Shown: piece by piece, positions 7,703 to 11,729 of the stretch | How positions within the stretch are numbered: position 1 is the first letter of the stretch | Layout: every line of letters begins with the position of its first letter | Source of the DNA: Patescibacteria group bacterium | GTDB taxonomy: Bacteria; Patescibacteriota; Gracilibacteria; UM-FILTER-43-11 | Direction: 5' to 3' | Assembly (NCBI GenBank): GCA_018814945.1 | Contig: JAHIYT010000151.1 | Coordinates: forward strand, 1 to 11,729 | Length of the DNA: 11,729 bases | Made by a program: the position numbers and the translations under genes | Notes under the pieces: model-generated | Told to the model about the DNA's origin: nothing | The model's database searches: none | The model's input: only the letters and a program-made list of their open reading frames with translations

Positions 7703-8971
7703 TTATTTATAAGTTGCACCTCTGTAAATCGTGACTTTTGGCCAACCCTTGAGCTTTTTACCGTGAAAAGGTGTGTTTTTACCCTTTGACACAAATTCAT
7801 TTTTATTGACTATTTCTTCAGTTTCTAAATCTATAACCGCAATATTTGCCGTAAAACCCTCCTGAATTCTACCGAGTGGGAGCTTTGCCAGAGTAGCTGG
7901 TTTTAGTGTCATTAATTCAATAACTTTTATTAAATCTATTCCCTGATTTTTATGTAGTTCAGTAATTGAAGCTGGGAGTGATACCTCTAATTCAGAAAAG
8001 CCAAATGCTGATTTACTTATGTCTTCAGTTTTATCTTTTTCAGCGTGTGGTGCATGATCCGTAACAATTGCATCAACTGTTCCATCTTTTACTCCTTCTA
8101 TTAAAGCCATCCTATCAACTTCTGTTCGGAGTGGGGGATTTACTTTAGCCTGAGATCCGGAGGCCAGAACTTCATCTTCCGTTAAACAAAAATGATGCGG
8201 CGTAACGTCACAGGTAATTAAATCTGATCCCTGTTTAGCTTTGCGAACTAAATCAATAGATTCTTTTGTGCTCAGATGGGTGAAATGTGCGCGAGCTCCA
8301 GTTTTTAGAGCTAGGCGAATACCTCTTTCCACCGCCTTCCATTCTTTCTCGTTTGGTTGACCGGGCAAATTTAGCTCTTTACTGACTTTACCTTCGTTTA
8401 CAACTCCGTTTGGCGCAATGCTCATAACTTCGGGGTGTGTCATAACAATAAGCCCCAGATTTCTTGCTTTTTTATAGGCTTCTTCTAGGAGCTCTTCGTC
8501 ATCAATATCAAATCCATCATCGGTTATAAATTTCATTCCAAAGTCTAGATAAACATCTATTTCCGCAAGTCTTTCGCCCATTAGTTTATGTGTAATTGCG
8601 CCGACTATATGAACGTCTACACGTGCATTTTTAATTAGTTCGAGATATCTTTGAATGTTTTCAATACAGTCTAGTTTTGGGCTTGTGTTAGGCATGCAGA
8701 ATACGGTAGTAACTCCGCCTTTTCTTACTGCCTTTGTCCCAGTTTCCACAGTTTCCTTATTCGCCTGATCCATATCCCGAAGATGGACATGAAGATCTAT
8801 GACCCCCGGCATTACCACCTTATTTGTTGCATCAATAATATTGGCACCTAAAATATCGTTACATATTCCAACTTTCGTAATTTTATCATCGACTATCAAA
8901 ACATCAGTCACTTCGTCCAGTTTCGATTCAGGATCGATGACGCGTCCGTTCTTTATTAGGATTTTGCTCAT
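7703..8971 (-). CDS. pyrC: Dihydroorotase, type I (422 aa)
   Basis: It catalyses the reversible cyclisation of carbamoyl aspartate to dihydroorotate, step 3 of de novo pyrimidine synthesis, in the cytoplasm. It is an amidohydrolase TIM barrel. Visible metal and catalytic residues, numbered from the chosen start, are H61 and H63 in DLHVHLR, D151/D152 in ITDDGF, H179 in MTHPEV, H232 in THLST, and D305 in VTDHAPH. These positions and the 422-aa length match class I bacterial dihydroorotases closely. The family's usual REPG after the HxH motif reads RDMD here, and HCED reads HPEV. I chose ATG 8971 because MSKILIKNGRVIDPESKL is the expected N-terminus; the frame stays open upstream to a TTG at 9046, but those 25 codons are a tandem repeat. 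pyrB lies 82 bases upstream on the same strand, so the two are probably one operon. A class I ancestor could also be an inactive homologue, but the intact ligands argue against that. Confidence 0.95.
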   Translation of the reverse strand: MSKILIKNGRVIDPESKLDEVTDVLIVDDKITKVGICNDILGANIIDATNKVVMPGVIDLHVHLRDMDQANKETVETGTKAVRKGGVTTVFCMPNTSPKLDCIENIQRYLELIKNARVDVHIVGAITHKLMGERLAEIDVYLDFGMKFITDDGFDIDDEELLEEAYKKARNLGLIVMTHPEVMSIAPNGVVNEGKVSKELNLPGQPNEKEWKAVERGIRLALKTGARAHFTHLSTKESIDLVRKAKQGSDLITCDVTPHHFCLTEDEVLASGSQAKVNPPLRTEVDRMALIEGVKDGTVDAIVTDHAPHAEKDKTEDISKSAFGFSELEVSLPASITELHKNQGIDLIKVIELMTLKPATLAKLPLGRIQEGFTANIAVIDLETEEIVNKNEFVSKGKNTPFHGKKLKGWPKVTIYRGATYK

Positions 8972-8976
8972 AGTTT

Positions 8977-9048
8977 CCAGTTGCTTATCCAATAGCTTTT
9001 CCGGTTGCTTATCCTGTAGCCATTGGATTAGCCACTGGATTAGCAATT
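8977..9048. repeat. Degenerate 12-bp tandem repeat between pyrB and pyrC
   Basis: On the minus strand six consecutive 12-bp units stand in register: AATTGCTAATCC, AGTGGCTAATCC, AATGGCTACAGG, ATAAGCAACCGG, AAAAGCTATTGG, ATAAGCAACTGG. GC at positions 5-6 and A at positions 1 and 8 never change. A partial unit runs back over the pyrB stop codon. The array is open in the pyrC frame and would read as four-residue steps (LIQW, LIQW, LQDK, QPEK, LLDK, QLET) ending at the pyrC ATG. Confidence 0.75.
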
Positions 9049-9053
9049 GGTAG

Positions 9054-9968
9054 CTATTGGTTATAATTTTTCCAAAGTGTTTTCAAAAGTGCCATTCTCA
9101 TATATATTCCATTTTCAGATTCTCGAAAGTAAGCTGCTTGTTCCATCATATCCACTTCCATTGTAATTTCATCTACACGTGGTAATGGATGAAGCACTCT
9201 CATAGTCGGTTTTCCAAGGCGGACGACATCTGAAGTAAGTATGTATGAGCCCTTTAGAAAATAATATTCTTCCAGATTCTCAAATCTTTCCTGCTGAATA
9301 CGAGTCATGTATAGAATATCCATTTCAGGTACATGCTTGTTTAGCTCGCTGTCTTCCATATATTCGATTCCTTTTTCCTTAAGCATATCCAGATAAAAAT
9401 TTGGAATCTTTAATTGACTTGGGCTAATGAAGATAATTTTCTTTATCTTATACAAGGCTAGTATATATAGGAGCGAATGAACTGTTCGTCCAAACTTAAG
9501 ATCTCCAACAAAACCTATTGTTAGCCCATCTATTCCGCCCATTTCACGGTTAATTGTGTAGATATCCAAAAGTGCTTGCGTTGGATGCTGATTAGCACCA
9601 TCACCAGCATTAAGAAAAGGTTTATCAGTAAATTGAACTGCTTCCGCTGCAGCACCTTCTTTTGGATGGCGCATGACCAGAATGTCAGCATATTTTTCTA
9701 TAACCCTGATTGTATCGTTAAGGGTTTCACCCTTTTTCATTGATGTACTGCTGGCATTTGCAACAGTAATAAGGCGACCACCAAGCCTGTGTACTGCGGA
9801 TTCAAAAGATAGGCGAGTACGAGTACTTGGTTCAAAGAAAAGAGAGGCAACCATAATCCCATCGAGGTCTTTGGTGCGTTTTGTGCGAAGATCTTCAGCC
9901 TCCTTTATTAGGTAGTCTACCTCTTCACGTGCTAGGTCTGCAGAAGTAGTTAATTGAGTTCGGTTCAT
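9054..9968 (-). CDS. pyrB: Aspartate carbamoyltransferase catalytic chain (304 aa)
   Basis: It joins carbamoyl phosphate and L-aspartate to give carbamoyl aspartate, step 2 of pyrimidine synthesis, normally as a cytoplasmic trimer. Seen in order: FFEPSTRTRLSFE (carbamoyl-phosphate loop, about 44-56), the SSTSMKKGE mobile loop (about 73-81), HPKEGAA, GDGANQHPTQALLD (HPTQ motif), GDLKFGRTVHSL (start of the aspartate domain), an MTRIQ-ER segment, and HPLPRVDEI. Length is normal for the family. The ATG at 9968 is chosen because the frame begins with MNRTQLTTSADL and no better start lies upstream; no Shine-Dalgarno sequence is seen. No pyrI regulatory chain and no pyrR are in the window. The 5' end is duplicated 113 bp upstream in damaged form. 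Function is clear; regulation is unknown. Confidence 0.97.
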   Translation of the reverse strand: MNRTQLTTSADLAREEVDYLIKEAEDLRTKRTKDLDGIMVASLFFEPSTRTRLSFESAVHRLGGRLITVANASSTSMKKGETLNDTIRVIEKYADILVMRHPKEGAAAEAVQFTDKPFLNAGDGANQHPTQALLDIYTINREMGGIDGLTIGFVGDLKFGRTVHSLLYILALYKIKKIIFISPSQLKIPNFYLDMLKEKGIEYMEDSELNKHVPEMDILYMTRIQQERFENLEEYYFLKGSYILTSDVVRLGKPTMRVLHPLPRVDEITMEVDMMEQAAYFRESENGIYMRMALLKTLWKNYNQ

Positions 9969-10020
9969 AATTGTTTATGATTAGGTTTTATTAAGTTTTT
10001 TACATGTCACGCTCTTACGA

Positions 10021-10081
10021 AAAATAATCAACTTTCCGCCTCAGGCGGATCAGCTGACGTAGTAAGTTGAGTACGTTCCAT
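10021..10081 (-). pseudogene. Broken second copy of the pyrB 5' end, or a 17-codon pyrB leader ORF
   Basis: From ATG 10081 the frame reads MERTQLTTSADPPEAES and stops at TGA 10030-10028; the pyrB protein starts MNRTQLTTSADLAREEVDY. Over the first 11 codons 9 of 33 bases differ, 7 of them at third positions, and only one amino acid changes. The match stops at a palindrome (10035-10049). After it the sequence encodes V-D-Y again in another frame (10032-10024), matching pyrB residues 17-19. The upstream bases AAACC...TAAACA...ATG also match those before pyrB. This supports a duplicated, then disrupted, pyrB start. A translated leader peptide controlling pyrB, as the enterobacterial pyrBI operon has, cannot be ruled out. 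Confidence 0.7.
10035..10049. repeat. 15-bp GC-rich palindrome inside the pyrB 5' copy
   Basis: TCCGCCTCAGGCGGA has perfect 7-bp arms around one base. It is strikingly GC-rich against its AT-rich surroundings and occurs once in the window. It begins at the last base of the GAT codon where homology to pyrB ends. The RNA could form a 5-bp stem with a TGA loop. A U-rich stretch follows only about ten bases later, so it is not a canonical terminator. Confidence 0.65.
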
Positions 10082-10109
10082 GATGTTTAGGGTTTAAATT
10101 TTCTAAACT

Positions 10110-10139
10110 ATTTTACTATTATTTTTTATGAAATGTAAA
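10110..10139 (-). promoter_or_regulatory. Candidate promoter of the pyrB-pyrC operon
   Basis: TTTACA (10139-10134) and TAAAAT (10115-10110) are 18 bases apart on the minus strand. The predicted start near 10103 is about 22 bases before the ATG of the leader ORF, leaving an mRNA leader of about 135 bases before pyrB. Both hexamers are near-consensus only, in AT-rich DNA. The 9969-10217 region holds this promoter, the pyrB copy and the divergent promoter of the small genes; I see no other element in it. Confidence 0.45.
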
Positions 10140-10158
10140 ACTATATTAGAAATTTGCC

Positions 10159-10186
10159 TTGCCATAATATTTGTTTTATATATAAT
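10159..10186 (+). promoter_or_regulatory. Candidate promoter of the two small MSG genes
   Basis: TTGCCA (10159-10164) and a perfect TATAAT (10181-10186) are 16 bases apart. A start near 10193 gives a leader of about 25 bases before the ATG at 10218, similar to the other genes here. It is divergent from the pyrB promoter, with the -35 boxes about 20 bases apart. Confidence 0.6.
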
Positions 10187-10217
10187 TATGAACCTTTGTA
10201 AATAACCCTCATTTTTT

Positions 10218-10397
10218 ATGTCTGGAGAACTTAACAGGTCTTTAACAGATCAAGAAGTAACCGAAGAGCTATGCCTTCAGATTGCTCAGGAATTAACTAG
10301 AACCGAAACGCCAGTTGAAACATTAACCAGGTTAACTCCAGAGCAAAGACAAATGATAGGTGATCTTATGAACAATGGGGATATTGTTTTAGATTAA
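10218..10397 (+). CDS. Small acidic hypothetical protein (59 aa), start MSGEL
   Basis: I do not recognise this protein. It reads MSGELNRSLTDQEVTEEL and continues as a mostly helical, acidic chain with LTPEQRQMIGDLMNNGD near the end (about 39-55), which has the look of two short helices. It has one Cys (C19), no signal peptide and no membrane segment. The start is supported by a promoter about 30 bases upstream and by the next gene beginning with almost the same sequence, ATGTCTGGA, after a T-rich stretch. The stop is 15 bases before that second gene, so the two are very likely co-transcribed. A short ORF can arise by chance, but the shared start and tight spacing favour a real gene. Confidence 0.65.
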   Translation: MSGELNRSLTDQEVTEELCLQIAQELTRTETPVETLTRLTPEQRQMIGDLMNNGDIVLD

Positions 10398-10412
10398 TTA
10401 ACTTTTTATATT

Positions 10413-10784
10413 ATGTCTGGAAATTTAGAAGCTTCATATGAGGATAGATCGGTTGCTAGAAGAATCCTGACTGAAGATATTATTGGAGAAGGTCGTACAG
10501 TTGATCAATATGGAATAATGGGATGGGCTAGGGACCATTTTCGTGAGTTACTTAGAAGACATGGAAATCTTAGATATGAAGATGCTATAACACTTGCATT
10601 GGAAGATATGGATGATATTGCTCTTGAAGATGTAGTTTTTGCTAGAAATTGTTTGTTGGAGTTAATGCAGACAACTGATAGGACTTTGGATGATATGGGT
10701 TTAGAACATGATTCCAAAAATATAATGAGAAAAGTTATTGCAAAAATCCATGGTCATAATGAAGGAACTACAATAGCTGCATAA
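10413..10784 (+). CDS. Acidic helical hypothetical protein (123 aa), start MSGNL
   Basis: No known family is recognised. The chain is almost entirely helix-forming and charged: SVARRILTEDII (13-24), GWARDHFRELLRRHG (37-51), YEDAITLALEDMDDIALEDVVFARNCLLELM (55-85) and SKNIMRKVIAKIHGH (101-115). It has no membrane segment, signal peptide or metal motif, and one Cys (C80). The first helix is a plausible scaffold for binding a partner, but nothing indicates which. The first five residues, MSGNL, mirror MSGEL of the preceding gene, and the ATG contexts are alike, so the two may be paralogues or share a translation signal. Obg starts 56 bases downstream with no terminator between, so read-through into obg is possible. 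Confidence 0.8.
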   Translation: MSGNLEASYEDRSVARRILTEDIIGEGRTVDQYGIMGWARDHFRELLRRHGNLRYEDAITLALEDMDDIALEDVVFARNCLLELMQTTDRTLDDMGLEHDSKNIMRKVIAKIHGHNEGTTIAA

Positions 10785-10788
10785 TTCA

Positions 10789-10817
10789 TAGACCTAAACG
10801 TCTTTTACAAGTACAAT
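10789..10817 (+). promoter_or_regulatory. Weak candidate promoter of obg
   Basis: TAGACC (10789-10794) and TACAAT (10812-10817) are 17 bases apart. The start would be near 10824, only about 17 bases before the obg ATG. Three CGTTA copies (10820, 10825 and 10837) lie between the promoter and the start, of unknown meaning. Obg may instead be read from the upstream small-gene promoter. Confidence 0.35.
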
Positions 10818-10840
10818 AACGTTACGTTAATTATTTCGTT

Positions 10841-11729
10841 ATGCATTTTGCTGATGAGGCAGAAATCAAAGTTAAGGCTGGAAATGGTGGCAATGGATCA
10901 TCCTCGTTTCGTCGTGAGAAATTTGTGGCGAAAGGCGGACCGGATGGCGGGAACGGTGGTGATGGCGGAAGTATTGTTTTTGAGGGCGATGTTAATCTGA
11001 ATACTTTGGTTAACTTTGTAAGTAAAAGACATTTTAAAGCTGAAAAGGGTGAGCAAGGTCTCGGGCAGAATAGATACGGAAAACATGGTGAAGATCTTGT
11101 GCTGAAAGTTCCCGTTGGTACTTTGGTTTATACAAATGGAAAATTAATTGTGGATATAACCAAAGATGGGCAGCAGTTTGTTGTTGCAAGAGGCGGTTTA
11201 GGAGGTAAAGGTAATGCTAATTTTAAATCTTCTACCAGACAAGCTCCGGATTTTGCTGAACTTGGTGAACCTGGTGAGGAAAAAGAATTAAAACTCGAAT
11301 TGAAACTTATTGCAGATGTTGCGCTAATTGGTTATCCAAGTGTTGGCAAATCCACTTTGATTTCACGAATTTCGAATGCACGTCCAAAAATTGCCGATTA
11401 TCCATTTACTACGCTAATTCCAAATCTTGGAGTAGTAAAGGTTGATAAAACTGATTTTGTTGTGGCCGATATTCCGGGGCTTATTGAAGGAGCTCATGAG
11501 GGTAAAGGATTGGGTATCGAATTTTTAAAACATATTGAACGCACTAAGGTTTTGGTTCATTTGCTCGATATTACCCATGAAGAACTTCGGGATGAATATA
11601 ATAAATTAAATGAAGAGTTAAAATTATTTAGTGAAAAGCTTTCTAAAAAACCTCAGTTACTTGTGGTGAATAAGGTTGATGCAACTATTCCAGAAATTAT
11701 TGATGAAATTAAAAATGAATTTAAAAAAG
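10841..11729 (+). CDS. obg: GTPase Obg/CgtA, 3'-truncated by the window edge
   Basis: Obg is an essential GTPase that binds the large ribosomal subunit and links ribosome assembly to growth state. The first ~155 residues form the Gly-rich Obg fold ([26 protein letters not shown], then repeated GG-DGG turns and [13 protein letters not shown]). The G domain follows: G1 GYPSVGKST (164-172), the switch TT after DYPF, G3 [16 protein letters not shown], and G4 NKVD. The last visible codons are just after G4; G5 and any C-terminal OCT domain are outside the window. ATG 10841 gives [11 protein letters not shown], aligning with typical MFVDEVKIKV starts. No Shine-Dalgarno sequence is present. Identification is certain. 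Confidence 0.97.
   Translation, partial: MHFADEAEIKVKAGNGGNGSSSFRREKFVAKGGPDGGNGGDGGSIVFEGDVNLNTLVNFVSKRHFKAEKGEQGLGQNRYGKHGEDLVLKVPVGTLVYTNGKLIVDITKDGQQFVVARGGLGGKGNANFKSSTRQAPDFAELGEPGEEKELKLELKLIADVALIGYPSVGKSTLISRISNARPKIADYPFTTLIPNLGVVKVDKTDFVVADIPGLIEGAHEGKGLGIEFLKHIERTKVLVHLLDITHEELRDEYNKLNEELKLFSEKLSKKPQLLVVNKVDATIPEIIDEIKNEFKK

Noticed and set aside
8981..9014. TTATCC words resembling DnaA boxes
   Set aside because: They continue as TTATCCAAT and TTATCCTGT rather than TTATCCACA, and both are part of the 12-bp tandem repeat between pyrB and pyrC.
8972..9046. Dihydroorotase starting at TTG 9046 with 25 extra N-terminal residues
   Set aside because: The extra residues are a translated 12-bp tandem repeat, while MSKILIKNGRVIDPESKL from ATG 8971 is the normal family N-terminus and puts the metal ligands at family positions (61, 63, 179, 232, 305). 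Kept only as a finding.
10028..10060. Classical pyrBI-type attenuator (leader peptide plus intrinsic terminator)
   Set aside because: The GC hairpin lies inside the short ORF and is followed by a U-rich stretch only after about ten bases. There is no terminator just before pyrB, so the classic arrangement is not shown, although other leader control remains possible.
10785..10840. Terminator between the 123-aa gene and obg
   Set aside because: The only symmetry is TAACG-TTA-CGTTA, with five-base arms and no following U-tract, too weak for a terminator call.
10505..11086. Minus-strand open frames at 10505-10717 and 10898-11086
   Set aside because: They are shadows of the 123-aa gene and of obg, whose protein families or promoters are clear on the plus strand.

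Overview
The window is an AT-rich bacterial chromosome segment read with the standard genetic code: every long reading frame is closed by TAA or TAG, and TGA is not needed as a sense codon. It holds the 3' part of dnaA, a small zinc-ribbon gene, one very large secreted-protein gene, pyrC, pyrB, two small unknown genes and the 5' part of obg. Three traits suggest a Candidate Phyla Radiation (Patescibacteria)-type genome: no clear Shine-Dalgarno sequence at any start, dnaA not followed by dnaN, and a giant LRR / beta-helix / dockerin-like surface protein. This placement is an inference; the sequence alone does not fix the phylum. TGA-to-Gly recoding lineages (Gracilibacteria, Absconditabacteria) look unlikely.

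Layout. 1-1074 (+) is dnaA without its N-terminal domains, ended by a perfect bidirectional terminator. 1126-1479 (-) is a 117-aa CxxC...CxxC protein with its own good sigma70-like promoter. 1606-7635 (-) encodes a 2009-aa exported protein: signal peptide, two leucine-rich-repeat modules, two parallel beta-helix modules, an Fn3-like domain split by a helical insert, a helical region, and a terminal beta domain with a degenerate dockerin-like pair. 7703-8971 (-) is pyrC and 9054-9968 (-) is pyrB. They are co-directional and probably co-transcribed as pyrB-pyrC, giving steps 2 and 3 of de novo pyrimidine synthesis. 9969-10217 is a divergent control region. 10218-10397 and 10413-10784 (+) are two small acidic proteins sharing the start MSG(E/N)L. 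10841 to the window end (+) is obg.

The most unusual signals lie around pyrB. Its first 11 codons and the sequence before its ATG are present a second time 113 bp upstream. Nine of the 33 bases differ, but six of the seven changed codons are synonymous. The copy is broken at a 15-bp GC-rich palindrome, so the region reads as a 17-codon ORF that could be a leader peptide or the stump of a displaced pyrB. Between pyrB and pyrC there is a degenerate tandem repeat with a strict 12-bp period, six units in register, which is open in the pyrC frame. The giant gene's probable -10 box lies inside a 22-bp inverted repeat.

No tRNA, rRNA, CRISPR array, transposase or DnaA-box cluster was seen. No gene-free stretch exceeds 300 bases; the longest is 9969-10217.
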